Shown: positions 26,423 through 35,871, counted from the stretch's first letter. The stretch is DNA of 64,000 bases from Anaerovorax odorimutans (GCF_024459955.1 NZ_JANFXK010000008.1:104421-168420), one strand, 5' to 3'. Notes: generated by a model not told the origin, from the sequence alone. Numbers and translations are program-made.

Positions 26423-26500
26423 GCTATCCTTTCGGAGAATAGGACTAGGCTGTGGTTCAGCCGGCTGTTGATCCTATTGCTTAGAAGCTACTCCCCATTA
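26411..26500 (-). ncRNA. yybP-ykoY manganese riboswitch
   Basis: Read leftward, the leader shows TGGGGAGTAGCTTC, CAGCCGGCTGAACCACAGCC and GATAGCAAGACC, which are the conserved blocks of the yybP-ykoY family. The family senses Mn2+ and controls exporters and TerC-like proteins. It is followed by an intrinsic terminator sharing the GACCTTAATG segment and by a terC gene, as expected. Confidence 0.88.
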
Positions 26501-26562
26501 ATGGTTGGTTCTATTTCGCCGTATTTCATTCTGCGGCACCACCGCCTGGATCGGTGAATATT

Positions 26563-28518
26563 TTATTTATCATCCGCATTGTATGCGTCGATAATCTTCT
26601 GCGCGATCTGAGCCGGAACTTCTTCATATCTCTCAAACTTCATGGCGAAGGTTCCTCTTGCCTGTGTCATGGCTCTCAGGGTAATGGCATAATCAAAGAG
26701 TTCCGCCTGCGGGGCTTCGGCCATCAGCTTCTGACTGCCGTCTGCCTGCGGCTCCATACCGAGGATCTTTCCTCTTCTCTTATTCATATCGCCCATAACA
26801 TCGCCCATATATTCGTCCGGAACCATGATATCCAGATGCATAACCGGCTCCAGCAGAACAGGTTTGGCTTCTTTGATACCCTTCTTGAATGCCAGGGAGG
26901 CCGCGATCTTGAACGCCATTTCATTAGAGTCAACATCATGATAGGAACCGTCATAGAGGTCGGCCTTAACGTTTACAACCTTGCATCCGGCGAGAGGTCC
27001 TTTTTCCATGGATTCGATCAGGCCCTTTTCAACTGCCGGCACGTAGTTCTTCGGAATCGCTCCACCAAACAGGGATTCGGTAAATTCGAACTCTTCCTGT
27101 GAAGGGGAGAATTTAATGTGTACGTCTCCGTACTGCCCTGCTCCGCCGGACTGTTTCTTATGTTTACCTTGAACATCGGATGTTCCCTTGATCGTTTCTC
27201 TGTAAGCGATCTTCTGTGGAATCGTCTTGACTTCAACGCCGAATCTATCTTTCAGCTTGGCCATAATGATGTTCAGCTGCATTTCACCCTGGCCGCCCAG
27301 CAGCGTCTGATGCGTCTCGTTGTTTCTTTCAACTACGAAGGACGGATCTTCTTCCTTCAGTCTGGACAGACCGGAGAATACCTTATCTTCGTCTTTTTTG
27401 TCCGCAGCTTCAATTGCTACATACAGAGACGGCACCGGGAAGTCCAGAGGCAGATAACGGATGATGTCATTCTTATCGCAGAGTGTATCACCGGAAAGCG
27501 TATTCTGCAGCTTTGTCACAGCCACGATATCGCCTGCTTCCGCATAGTCCAGCTCCTGCTGCTCTTTACCGCGGAGGAAGAACAGCTTGCCCAGCTTTTC
27601 TGTCTTGCCGGCTCTTTCATTTAAAATTTCCATACCGGAAGTAAGCTTGCCGGTAACGACTTTCATTACGGAAATCTTTCCTACGAACGGGTCAACAATC
27701 GTCTTAAATACAAAGGCAGAAGGCGATGAATCCACTACACACAGTTTTTCAACCGGCTCGTTGTTATCGTTAAAGCCTTTGTAAGGTCCGTGCTGCAGCG
27801 GAGTCGGAACATATGTAACCAAGAGGTCCAACAGTCCTTCGATTCCGTGTCCCAGCGAGAAAGCGGAGGAACATACCGGAACGATTCCACCATCGGCGAT
27901 TCCCTTTACCAGACCCTTTTTAATTTCTTCGTCAGTGAAAGCATCCCCGTTAAAATATTTTTCCATCAGCTCATCATCCGTCATGGCGATGGCTTCCTTT
28001 AAATCCTCGTCAATTTCTGCGGACAGAGGCCAGCTGAACGGAATCAGCGTTTCGCCGAATTTTGCTTTCAGTTCTTCAAAGGTCTTGTAAAAGTCAAATT
28101 CGTCCTTGTCCCTTTTATTTATAACAATGAATCTAGGCATCTTGTAGCGTTCGCAGGCTTTCCACGCATGTTCGGTTCCCACCTGAATACCGGACCCGGC
28201 ATCCACCAGGATTACAGCAGCTTCGGAAGCTCTCAGTGCTGCATTTACCTCTCCGATAAAGTCAAAGTATCCCGGAGTGTCGATAAAATTGATCTTGCTG
28301 TCTTTCCATTCTATTGGAACAACAGAAGTGTTGATGGAAAATCCCTTTTCGATCTCCATTTTATCGTAGTCGGAAACTGTATTTCCTTCTTCTACCTTAC
28401 CCAGTCTGCTGATTACGCCTGTTTCGAGAAGTGCAGATTCCAGAAAAGTAGTTTTACCACATCCGCCATGCCCGACAAGTGCAACATTTCTGATCGTTTC
28501 GCTCGTATAGCCCTTCAT
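26563..28518 (-). CDS. EF-G-like translation factor GTPase
   Basis: A 651-residue GTPase of the elongation factor G-like branch, shorter than canonical EF-G (about 690). G1 GHGGCGKTT is at 16-24, G3 is DTPGYFDF and G4 is NKRDKDE; domains II-V follow, with the GQGEMQLNI and GGAGQYGDVHI regions of EF-G. Such paralogues exist beside true FusA in many Clostridia and their role (ribosome recycling or stress) is unsettled. The start is the ATG at 28518 with GGAGG nine bases ahead. The promoter upstream is inside a 56-bp repeat that also lies beyond the Rpn gene. Confidence 0.92.
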   Translation of the reverse strand: MKGYTSETIRNVALVGHGGCGKTTFLESALLETGVISRLGKVEEGNTVSDYDKMEIEKGFSINTSVVPIEWKDSKINFIDTPGYFDFIGEVNAALRASEAAVILVDAGSGIQVGTEHAWKACERYKMPRFIVINKRDKDEFDFYKTFEELKAKFGETLIPFSWPLSAEIDEDLKEAIAMTDDELMEKYFNGDAFTDEEIKKGLVKGIADGGIVPVCSSAFSLGHGIEGLLDLLVTYVPTPLQHGPYKGFNDNNEPVEKLCVVDSSPSAFVFKTIVDPFVGKISVMKVVTGKLTSGMEILNERAGKTEKLGKLFFLRGKEQQELDYAEAGDIVAVTKLQNTLSGDTLCDKNDIIRYLPLDFPVPSLYVAIEAADKKDEDKVFSGLSRLKEEDPSFVVERNNETHQTLLGGQGEMQLNIIMAKLKDRFGVEVKTIPQKIAYRETIKGTSDVQGKHKKQSGGAGQYGDVHIKFSPSQEEFEFTESLFGGAIPKNYVPAVEKGLIESMEKGPLAGCKVVNVKADLYDGSYHDVDSNEMAFKIAASLAFKKGIKEAKPVLLEPVMHLDIMVPDEYMGDVMGDMNKRRGKILGMEPQADGSQKLMAEAPQAELFDYAITLRAMTQARGTFAMKFERYEEVPAQIAQKIIDAYNADDK

Positions 28519-28558
28519 ATTAAGACCTCCTAAATCTCTTTTTTTCAGTAATGTCCAT

Positions 28559-28587
28559 ATTATATCATTGATGCAGTTTGATAGCAA
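28559..28587 (-). promoter_or_regulatory. Promoter of the EF-G-like gene
   Basis: Reading leftward, TTGCTA (28587-28582), a 17-base spacer and TATAAT (28564-28559) make a good sigma-A promoter 41 bases ahead of the start codon. Most of it lies within the 56-bp direct repeat. Confidence 0.7.
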
Positions 28588-28618
28588 TATAACAGGCCTA
28601 TGTTTTCTGAATTTTAAG
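28563..28618. repeat. 56-bp direct repeat, left copy
   Basis: TATCATTGATGCAGTTTGA to AATTTTAAG. It matches 30198-30253 in the same orientation at 47 of 56 positions by my count. The two copies bracket the Rpn-type nuclease gene. Confidence 0.85.
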
Positions 28619-28742
28619 TTAAGTGAATGTGAAAAAGAGGAAAACCTCTTGCATAGATACGCTCATCCGTTTTCCTCTTACAATTCAATCGTTCCTTTTG
28701 TGCCCGCCTCTGTTTACTAACCGCAGGCGCTTCTGATCCCAA

Positions 28743-29780
28743 TCAATGGGCTGCATAGATATTATAATATTTTTGCGCCTCAGCTTCACTTAAACGAAAA
28801 TGATCCTTTAGTTTTTTGACAATCTTCTGTTGGGAGAATCCTTCCTCGCTGAATCCCAGAATAAAACTGGCGATGCCTTGTTCGATACCCTGTTCTATAC
28901 CTTGCTCCCTTCCCCTCTCGATGCCTTGTTCTATGCCTTGTTCGATACCTAAAGTCAGACCCCGTTCCCGGGCCTCCTCTTCCGCTTCTTCCACTCGGAT
29001 TCGAAGTATATCATCATAGGTAATTTCATCAAACATCATATTGTACACCTCCTTGCCGTGCCGCTGTAAAAACTCCCGCAGTATGTTCTCTTCCATACAC
29101 TCCCGAATCGCTTCTTTCACCGCCGCATCCTGATTCTTTCCTTCCTGCCTCTTGGACCGGATTCGCCCGATAAACAGGCTGTACTCCTTCAGCACCGGGC
29201 ATCGCTCCAGAATCGGGTGTTTCTTTTCAATGTTAATATTGATGGCCAGCACTTCCAGCTCCACCACAGTATTTTCCTGCGGTACCCGAAAGGCCCTGGA
29301 AAGCCGGTACCGCTTTTCCTGCGGAAAATCCTCCACTCCATTATACAAAAGATGCAGCCGTGGTACCGGGACCCGATACAACCCCCGCCGGTAGGCTTTA
29401 CTGATATCCAGAATCTGCTCGTAGACCCGCCCCAAATACACAAACATCCGCAGCGGTGAATTCTCGGTCATGGTCGATTGATGTTCAATAATGCTGAGAT
29501 AGCAGTCCTCTACAGAAAATGACAGATCATTGCGCACATTGTTGAAAATAGCCCCTTTCAGGGTGTTGATTCGGATGTCTTCTTTCTTCATATAGTGAGT
29601 GTCTTCCAGGGCGTTGAACAGGCTCAGCAAATTTTCCTCATCATCAAAGAGCAGCCGGAACACACTGTCCTTAATGTTGCGGTTTGAACTAAAAGTTTTA
29701 TATTCTTCTCTTAATAGTTCTCCCTTTATTATAAAATCTTCCTGATCTGAATGCAAGAAATATTGTGCGAAATGATCCAT
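28743..29780 (-). CDS. Rpn-family recombination-promoting nuclease/putative transposase
   Basis: A 345-residue protein of the Rpn/PD-(D/E)XK transposase-like family. The N-terminal part has the family pattern (FRLLFDDEENLLSLFNAL, then SFSVEDCYLSIIEHQST, resembling the D...ExQ active site). The C-terminal third has five or six GIEQ/GIER units, which are 12-bp tandem repeats in the DNA (about 28870-28960), and ends in a helical tail. Rpn proteins promote RecA-independent recombination and some show defence-like behaviour. The start is the ATG at 29780 with AAAGGAG ahead; the first ATG at 29810 would fall at the transcription start of the consensus promoter. The gene is bracketed by 56-bp direct repeats. 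Confidence 0.82.
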   Translation of the reverse strand: MDHFAQYFLHSDQEDFIIKGELLREEYKTFSSNRNIKDSVFRLLFDDEENLLSLFNALEDTHYMKKEDIRINTLKGAIFNNVRNDLSFSVEDCYLSIIEHQSTMTENSPLRMFVYLGRVYEQILDISKAYRRGLYRVPVPRLHLLYNGVEDFPQEKRYRLSRAFRVPQENTVVELEVLAININIEKKHPILERCPVLKEYSLFIGRIRSKRQEGKNQDAAVKEAIRECMEENILREFLQRHGKEVYNMMFDEITYDDILRIRVEEAEEEARERGLTLGIEQGIEQGIERGREQGIEQGIEQGIASFILGFSEEGFSQQKIVKKLKDHFRLSEAEAQKYYNIYAAH

Positions 29781-29818
29781 GACTCCCACATCTCCTTTAA
29801 TTTTTTCCATTTTTATCC

Positions 29819-29847
29819 ATTATATGAAAAAGTGCTTTCTTTGTCAA
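29819..29847 (-). promoter_or_regulatory. Promoter of the Rpn gene
   Basis: Reading leftward, TTGACA (29847-29842), 17 bases, TATAAT (29824-29819). Both hexamers are perfect, and the first few transcribed bases run straight into ATGGATAAAAATGG ahead of AAAGGAG. Confidence 0.8.
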
Positions 29848-29907
29848 TATTTTACATAAAATTTCTTAATGGACGACGGCGACTCAATTGGTGAAAATCG
29901 TATAATA

Positions 29908-29953
29908 AAAGTTATCCATATTCGCTTCTTTTAAGAATAATACGGATAACTTT
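29908..29953. repeat. Hairpin-forming inverted repeat upstream of the Rpn gene
   Basis: AAAGTTATCCATATT and AATACGGATAACTTT pair over 15 bp with one mismatch. A smaller one (TTATCCAT/ATGGATAA) lies near 30035-30068. TTATCCAT occurs three times in this 440-base gap; the rest of the gap holds nothing I recognise. Confidence 0.5.
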
Positions 29954-30197
29954 GCAACGGTCTAATCGATTCTTTTTTTAATCAGGCTATTTAACAGGAA
30001 ATGATCAAAACAGGCCTTCCCAAGCCACAACTTTTATCCATAAAGGCGTTTTTTCTGCTCAAAATGGATAAGAAGCCCAAAATATGGAGAACTGCCCCCC
30101 AGACCGGAACTTCTGACTTGCATCCAAACAAATGGCAGCATTTAGGTTTTATCAACTAATGCGACAGCCCCTTCTCCAAGTGCTAAATTCGAAATTT

Positions 30198-30253
30198 TAT
30201 CATTGTTGCAGTTTGACAGCAGCATAGCAGACCTGTGTTCTCTAAATTTTAAG
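30198..30253. repeat. 56-bp direct repeat, right copy
   Basis: TATCATTGTTGCAGTTTGA to AATTTTAAG, the partner of 28563-28618. It overlaps the stop codon of the EIIC-EAL gene. The promoter hexamers inside the left copy are degraded here (TAAAAT and CTGCTG). Confidence 0.85.
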
Positions 30254-32348
30254 GAATCAGATACTTCTCCTCAAAGACCGGCAGCGGCTCCGCCTTGCCG
30301 TAGAAATACCCCTGATAGATGTCACATCCCAGCTCCTGCAGCATATCCCGCTGCTGTTGGGTTTCCACATATTCGGCCACCACCTGAAAATCCAGGTCGT
30401 CAGCCAGCTTTACGATCCCTGAGATGATATCCTTGGACCGCTTATTGTCCAGCATCTGCTTTACCAGCTTTCCATCCAGCTTCACCTCATCGAAGGTCAT
30501 GTTCTGGAGATAGAGCATGGAACCGTGGCCCATTCCAAAATCGTCAATGCTCACCTTATATCCCTTTTCCCGCAGGCGGTTGATCCTCCGCTGCATCTGC
30601 GGCGAATTGTTCAGCAGCACCCGTTCCGTGATCTCAAAGACCAGCTGCGTGCCATCCAGATCATAACGGTCAATGGCCTCCAATGCTTCTTCCAGAAACA
30701 CCTCATCCTCCATCTGATAGGGGGAAAGATTGATCGATATATGCAGATCTTTTGAATATATCCGTTTCATCTCCCGCACATCCCGGCAGACGCTTTCAAC
30801 GATGTAAAGGCCCAATTTGCGCAGAAAGCCGCCTTCATAGGCAATATCAATGAGCAGCGGAGGCGAAATGTTTCCTGCCACCGGATGTTCCCAGCGCAAA
30901 AGCGCCTCTGCTCCGTGGATCTTTCCTTCTCCCGTAATCTGTATCTGGTAATGGAGCTGTACCTGACCCCTGTCAATAGCATTTTCCATATCCAGAGCCA
31001 GCGCCTTGGCCGCATATTCAAAAGGACTGGTCCCGGTCATCAGCTCCGGCGCTTTACCTGCTGTTTCGCACTGAAACATCGCTTTTTCCATATCCTTAAC
31101 AGAACTGCGGAAATCGCGCGTCTGCTTTTTCTCACTGCGTTTTATAAAGGGGATATAGATACAGGTGCCCACAGCCACATTGAACAGCTGCAGGAGGCTG
31201 CCGGCCAGAGAGCCGGTAGCCTGATATCCGCTGAACAGCACCGGAACCGTCCATTCCACCGAATTGCTCACCATTGGAACCAGCCCCAGCGCCATTGCGC
31301 CGCTGCTGGTCAGTGCTAGAACGAGAGGTGTCAGGAGGAAAGGAATGAACATCGCCGAATTAAAGATAACCGGGAATCCAAAAATAACGATTTCGCTGAT
31401 ATTGAACAATACAAAGGGGCTGGCTACCTGCGCCAGCTTTCTGTTGTTGCTCTTTTTTGCCGCTATGAAAAGCGCCAGCACCAGACAGAGCGCCGCCCCG
31501 CACCCGCCGACAAAGACAAAGGTGTCCAGAAATGTCTTGGAAAAAATTTCAGTCGGCGCCAGACCTGCCTCGATGAGCGCCTGATTGACATCCACACCTT
31601 CTTCAAAGAATTGCTTGGCTACCGCATCCAGCGTATTGGTCCCGTGGATACCGAAAAACCATAGCAGATGGGAAAAGAACACATACAGAAGGATGCCGAA
31701 CAGGTTTTTTCCGATGCCGCTGAAAAGTTTCAGAAACAGATAGGAACCGAAATTTGTAATGTTCCCTGTATCAATTACCGACCTCAGTGCCAGACCCACA
31801 ATGCCGAAAAGAATGCAGATAAGCGCAATAGGCAGAAGTCCTTTAATGGTCAGGTTAAATATGTAGTCCGCGCCGATGGTATGAAGTTTTTTGATGCGGT
31901 GAACCATCTGCATCAGCTTTCGCAGCAGGCCGCCCGATATCAAGGCAATGCACATTGCGGAAAATACCCAGTCAGAGGCAAATACATACGCGCTTTGCTC
32001 CTGCAGGCCTCCACAAAAGGAAAGGTAGGCGCAGACGGCGGTCACCGGATAGAGGGCCGCCTCATCCTTTTGTACCATTTGCCCAAAGGATATGCTGATG
32101 GTAATCAGCAGGATCAGCGCCAGCGATCCCAGGGTAACATTGTAGAGATATTCCAGCAGAACGCTGAGCCGTCCGCCCGCAGCCCCTTCCAGCGCAGCCT
32201 GATAGCCTTCATGGGGAAAGCTGTTTAATAACAGCGCAAACGACCCCAGTATCAAAAAAGGGGTCGCCAGTGTCAAGCCTCGTTTTATAGACAGCCCGTA
32301 AGGCGTTTTATAAAGATCTAAAATTCGTTTCATGGCTGTGCCGCGCAT
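30249..32348 (-). CDS. PTS EIIC-EAL fusion protein (c-di-GMP phosphodiesterase)
   Basis: A 699-residue fusion. Residues 1 to about 420 are a PTS EIIC-type membrane domain of the lactose/cellobiose class, with about ten hydrophobic spans and the FFGIHGTN motif. Residues about 450-695 are an EAL domain with EALLRW, NLSPYQ, FEITER, DDFGMGHGS, KLDGKLV, AEYVET and QGY all present, so c-di-GMP hydrolysis is likely. No EIIA or EIIB gene is near. A sugar or sugar-derivative signal could thus control c-di-GMP. The start is the ATG at 32348 after GGAGGG, 24 bases downstream of asnS; a Met six codons in is also possible. The family is known in Clostridia as an EAL with an EIIC sensor but its ligand is unknown. 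Confidence 0.88.
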   Translation of the reverse strand: MRGTAMKRILDLYKTPYGLSIKRGLTLATPFLILGSFALLLNSFPHEGYQAALEGAAGGRLSVLLEYLYNVTLGSLALILLITISISFGQMVQKDEAALYPVTAVCAYLSFCGGLQEQSAYVFASDWVFSAMCIALISGGLLRKLMQMVHRIKKLHTIGADYIFNLTIKGLLPIALICILFGIVGLALRSVIDTGNITNFGSYLFLKLFSGIGKNLFGILLYVFFSHLLWFFGIHGTNTLDAVAKQFFEEGVDVNQALIEAGLAPTEIFSKTFLDTFVFVGGCGAALCLVLALFIAAKKSNNRKLAQVASPFVLFNISEIVIFGFPVIFNSAMFIPFLLTPLVLALTSSGAMALGLVPMVSNSVEWTVPVLFSGYQATGSLAGSLLQLFNVAVGTCIYIPFIKRSEKKQTRDFRSSVKDMEKAMFQCETAGKAPELMTGTSPFEYAAKALALDMENAIDRGQVQLHYQIQITGEGKIHGAEALLRWEHPVAGNISPPLLIDIAYEGGFLRKLGLYIVESVCRDVREMKRIYSKDLHISINLSPYQMEDEVFLEEALEAIDRYDLDGTQLVFEITERVLLNNSPQMQRRINRLREKGYKVSIDDFGMGHGSMLYLQNMTFDEVKLDGKLVKQMLDNKRSKDIISGIVKLADDLDFQVVAEYVETQQQRDMLQELGCDIYQGYFYGKAEPLPVFEEKYLIP

Positions 32349-32372
32349 AAAGCCCTCCAATCCCAAAGGCTC

Positions 32373-33767
32373 TTAAAATTCCGCCGTTTTCGGAGTTCTT
32401 GGGAACGGCAGAACGTCACGAATATTGCTCATTCCCGTCAGGTACATAATGATCCGTTCAAAACCCAATCCGTAGCCGGCATGTTTAACCCCACCGTACT
32501 TGCGGAGATCCATGTACCACCAGTAGTCCTTTTCATCCAGACCCATTTCGTCCATTCTGGATTTCAGCACATCGTAGCGCTCTTCCCTCTGACTGCCTCC
32601 AATAATCTCGCCCACACCCGGAACCAGAAGATCGCAGGCCGCAACAGTCTTGCCGTCATCGTTGAGACGCATGTAAAACGCTTTAATCTCCTTCGGATAA
32701 TCGGTTACGAATACCGGTTTTTTATAGATTTCCTCTGTGAGGTAACGTTCGTGCTCAGTCTGCAGGTCAATCCCCCATTCTACCGGGTACTCGAATTTCT
32801 TCTTGGATTTTTTCAGCAGATCCACCGCTTCCGTATAGGTCACACGGGCGAATTCAGCGTTTACCAGAGCCGACAGCCTGTCCAGCAGCCCCTTGTCTAT
32901 AAATTTATTGAAGAATTCCATTTCCTCCGGCGCGTTTTCCAGAACATATTTAATAATATATTTAATCATCGCTTCCGCCAGATCCATGTTGTCGGAAAGG
33001 TCGGCAAAAGCCACTTCCGGCTCGATCATCCAGAACTCAGAGGCATGTCTTGCGGTATTGGAATTTTCCGCCCGGAAAGTGGGGCCGAAGGTATATACAT
33101 TGCGGAAAGCCAGTGCGAAAGTCTCCGCTTCCAGCTGTCCGCTTACCGTCAGGCTGGTCTCTTTTCCGAAGAAATCCTGGCTGTAATCGATGGAGCCGTC
33201 CTCCGTTTTCGGCGGATTGTCCATATCCAGGGTAGTGATGCGGAACATTTCTCCTGCGCCTTCGCAGTCGCTGCCAGTTACGATTGGCGTATGCACATAC
33301 ACAAAATCGTTTTCCTGGAAAAACTTATGAATGGCATATGCGACCAGAGATCTGATGCGGAACACTGCGGAAAAGGTATTGCTCCTCGGTCTCAGGTGAG
33401 CGATCTCCCTTAAAAATTCCATGCTGTGGCGTTTTTTCTGTAGCGGATAGTCCGATGCGGAATCCGCCTCGATCACGATTTCTCTGGCTTTGATCTCAAA
33501 GGGCTGCTTGGCATCCGGTGTCAGCACAAAATTGCCTCTTACCATCAGCGCCGCGGAAATGGGAGCTTTGGAGATTTCCTCAAAGTTATCCAGATACTCC
33601 GCTTCATAAACCACCTGTACCGATTTGAAGAACGTTCCGTCGTTCAGCTCGATAAATCCGAATTTGTTGGAGCCTCTGTTGGTTCTCACCCAACCGTGGA
33701 CCACAATCTCCTGATCCGCGTATTTCTCTGTCTCCCTGAAAAGGGCTCTCAGTTGTACATCCTTCAT
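32373..33767 (-). CDS. asnS: Asparagine--tRNA ligase
   Basis: A 464-residue class IIb aminoacyl-tRNA synthetase. The N-terminal OB fold contains [22 protein letters not shown]; motif 2 is [21 protein letters not shown] and motif 3 is [15 protein letters not shown] near the C-terminus. The [13 protein letters not shown] loop and overall length are those of AsnRS rather than AspRS. AGGAG precedes the start. It lies 66 bases downstream of lysS, separated by a terminator hairpin. Confidence 0.95.
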   Translation of the reverse strand: MKDVQLRALFRETEKYADQEIVVHGWVRTNRGSNKFGFIELNDGTFFKSVQVVYEAEYLDNFEEISKAPISAALMVRGNFVLTPDAKQPFEIKAREIVIEADSASDYPLQKKRHSMEFLREIAHLRPRSNTFSAVFRIRSLVAYAIHKFFQENDFVYVHTPIVTGSDCEGAGEMFRITTLDMDNPPKTEDGSIDYSQDFFGKETSLTVSGQLEAETFALAFRNVYTFGPTFRAENSNTARHASEFWMIEPEVAFADLSDNMDLAEAMIKYIIKYVLENAPEEMEFFNKFIDKGLLDRLSALVNAEFARVTYTEAVDLLKKSKKKFEYPVEWGIDLQTEHERYLTEEIYKKPVFVTDYPKEIKAFYMRLNDDGKTVAACDLLVPGVGEIIGGSQREERYDVLKSRMDEMGLDEKDYWWYMDLRKYGGVKHAGYGLGFERIIMYLTGMSNIRDVLPFPRTPKTAEF

Positions 33768-33798
33768 TATTTATCTCCTTTATCTTATACGATTAAAA

Positions 33799-33824
33799 AG
33801 CCGGAAACCAAAGGATTTCCGGCT
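33799..33824 (-). terminator. Terminator between lysS and asnS
   Basis: On the minus strand AGCCGGAAA and TTTCCGGCT form a 9-bp stem followed by TTTTT. It should reduce read-through from greA-lysS into asnS. Confidence 0.8.
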
Positions 33825-33833
33825 CTGTGTTCC

Positions 33834-35375
33834 TTATTTATCCAGAGGTTTCATGGTTGGGAAAAGAATGATATCCCGGATGCTCGGCGCATCGGTAATC
33901 AGCATAATCACCCGATCGATGCCGATGCCCAGACCTCCTGTCGGTGGAAGCCCGACTTCCAGAGCGTTTACGAAATCTTCATCCATTGGATGCGCTTCAT
34001 CATCCGTACCATCGTCCAGCTGCGCCTGCTGTTCCTTAAAGCGCTCGTACTGATCGATCGGGTCGTTGAGCTCGGAGAAGGCGTTGGCGATCTCCCATCC
34101 GTTGACATAAGCCTCGAATCTCCTGGTGATTCTCGGGTCCTCGGGGTCTCTCTTAGCCAGCGGTGAAATTTCTACCGGATGTCCAACGACAAATACCGGT
34201 CCGTCCAGATATCCCGGAACGTCCTCACAGTATTCCTCGAACAATTCCGCCAGAATCTTTCCTCTGGTCATTTCTGCGACTTCATCCTTGTCCATACCCT
34301 GACCGATGGCTGCCTTTCTGGCCTCCTCATCGGTCGTTATCTGTTCAAAGTCAATGCCTGTAATCTCTTTTACGGCATCAGCCATATTGAGTCTTCTCCA
34401 CGGAGGAGTCAAATCAAAAGTCTTGCCCTGATAATTGATAACCATACTGCCGGTGGCTTTAAGAGCGGCTTTGGAAACAACCTGCTCCGTTACCTCCATA
34501 GTGGTTTCCATGTTACCGTAGGCCATGTAACATTCCATAGAAGTGAACTCCGGGTTGTGGTTTCTGTCCATACCTTCGTTTCTGAACATCTTGCCCATTT
34601 CATAAACCCGGTCCAGTCCGCCGACTACCAGTCTCTTGAGGTAGAGCTCATTGGAGATACGCATTTTCATATCCAGATCCAGCGTGTTATGGTGCGTCTC
34701 AAAAGGCCGGGCGTTGGCTCCGCCTGCGATGGTAGTGAGAATCGGCGTATCCACTTCCAGATATCCGTAATCTTCTTCCAGTACTCGCTTGATCTCCTTA
34801 ACAATTGCCGCACGCTTGATAAAGATGTCCTTTACGTCCTGATTCATAATCAGATCTACGTAACGCTGTCTGTAGCGGATATCCGTATCTTTCAGACCGT
34901 GCCATTTATTGGGCAGAACCTGCAGGGATTTGGAAAGCAGCACCAGTTTGGAAACCTCGATGGTGATCTCCCCTCTCTGCGTCTTGAAAACTTTTCCCAC
35001 AACTCCATAAATATCGCCGATATCGGAAGTTTTGAACCATTTATATTCGTCATCACCCAGGATATCTTTTTTCACGTGGCACTGAATACGGCCTTTGCAG
35101 TCCTGAATATCAATAAAGGAAGCTTTTCCCATGCCTCTTTTGGCCATCATTCTTCCGGCAATGGAAACTTCTTTGCCGTCCATCTGCTCAAAATCATCCT
35201 TAATATCCTGGCTGTATGCGTCAACATCCCATTTTTCCACCAGAAAAGGATTTCTTCCTGCTTCCTGCAGTTTTTTCAGCTTATCCCTTCGAATCTTTCG
35301 CTGTTCATTCAATCCTTCTTCAGTCAGCTCTTCTGTCTCCGGATTTACGGTCTGGTTTTTCTTTTGTTCGCTCAT
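33834..35375 (-). CDS. lysS: Lysine--tRNA ligase (class II)
   Basis: A 513-residue class II LysRS. The N-terminal OB fold includes VSIAGRMMAKRGMGKASFIDIQD; motif 2 is FRNEGMDRNHNPEFTSMECY, and motif 3 is GLGIGIDRVIMLITDAPSIRDIILFP. An extra acidic N-terminus (EEL TEEGLNEQ) is typical of Clostridia. It follows greA by 19 bases and is very likely co-transcribed. The large ORF on the opposite strand is a shadow. Confidence 0.96.
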   Translation of the reverse strand: MSEQKKNQTVNPETEELTEEGLNEQRKIRRDKLKKLQEAGRNPFLVEKWDVDAYSQDIKDDFEQMDGKEVSIAGRMMAKRGMGKASFIDIQDCKGRIQCHVKKDILGDDEYKWFKTSDIGDIYGVVGKVFKTQRGEITIEVSKLVLLSKSLQVLPNKWHGLKDTDIRYRQRYVDLIMNQDVKDIFIKRAAIVKEIKRVLEEDYGYLEVDTPILTTIAGGANARPFETHHNTLDLDMKMRISNELYLKRLVVGGLDRVYEMGKMFRNEGMDRNHNPEFTSMECYMAYGNMETTMEVTEQVVSKAALKATGSMVINYQGKTFDLTPPWRRLNMADAVKEITGIDFEQITTDEEARKAAIGQGMDKDEVAEMTRGKILAELFEEYCEDVPGYLDGPVFVVGHPVEISPLAKRDPEDPRITRRFEAYVNGWEIANAFSELNDPIDQYERFKEQQAQLDDGTDDEAHPMDEDFVNALEVGLPPTGGLGIGIDRVIMLITDAPSIRDIILFPTMKPLDK

Positions 35376-35394
35376 TTTGTTCTTACCTCTAACT

Positions 35395-35871
35395 TTATTT
35401 TTTAATTATGTCTAATATTTTATACGTAATTACGCCATCCGGAACTTCGGCCGTTACTTCATCTCCAACTTTACTGCCCAGCAGCGCCTGGCCTACCAGG
35501 GATTCATTGGAAATCTTTCCTTCAAACGGGTCCGCCTCAGTTGAGCCTACGATGGTAAACGATTCTTCCTCTTTTGTCCCTAAATCCTGAACCTTTACGG
35601 TCAGCCCCACGGTTACCTGGTCTCCAGCGAGTTCACTTTCATCGATGATCTTAGCTTTACGGATCATATTTTCCAGCTTGTTGATCCTCTCTTCCAGCTC
35701 TGCCTGTTCATTTTTGGCAGCATCATAGTCCGCATTTTCAGATATGTCGCCCTGTGCGATGGCATCTTTCAGTTTTTCCGCCACTTCCGCTCTTCTTACG
35801 GCAACAAGTTCCTCATGCTCCTCTACGATTTTATCGTATCCTTCTTTGGTTAACAGTATTTCTTCTGTCAT
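35395..35871 (-). CDS. greA: Transcription elongation factor GreA
   Basis: A 158-residue GreA. The N-terminal coiled coil with DISENADYDAAKNEQAELE carries the acidic tip residues that enter the RNA polymerase secondary channel, and the C-terminal FKBP-like domain ends PDGVITYKILDI. It rescues backtracked polymerase. GGAG precedes the start and a perfect promoter lies 40-65 bases further up. lysS follows at 19 bases, a common pairing in Firmicutes. Confidence 0.96.
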   Translation of the reverse strand: MTEEILLTKEGYDKIVEEHEELVAVRRAEVAEKLKDAIAQGDISENADYDAAKNEQAELEERINKLENMIRKAKIIDESELAGDQVTVGLTVKVQDLGTKEEESFTIVGSTEADPFEGKISNESLVGQALLGSKVGDEVTAEVPDGVITYKILDIIKK

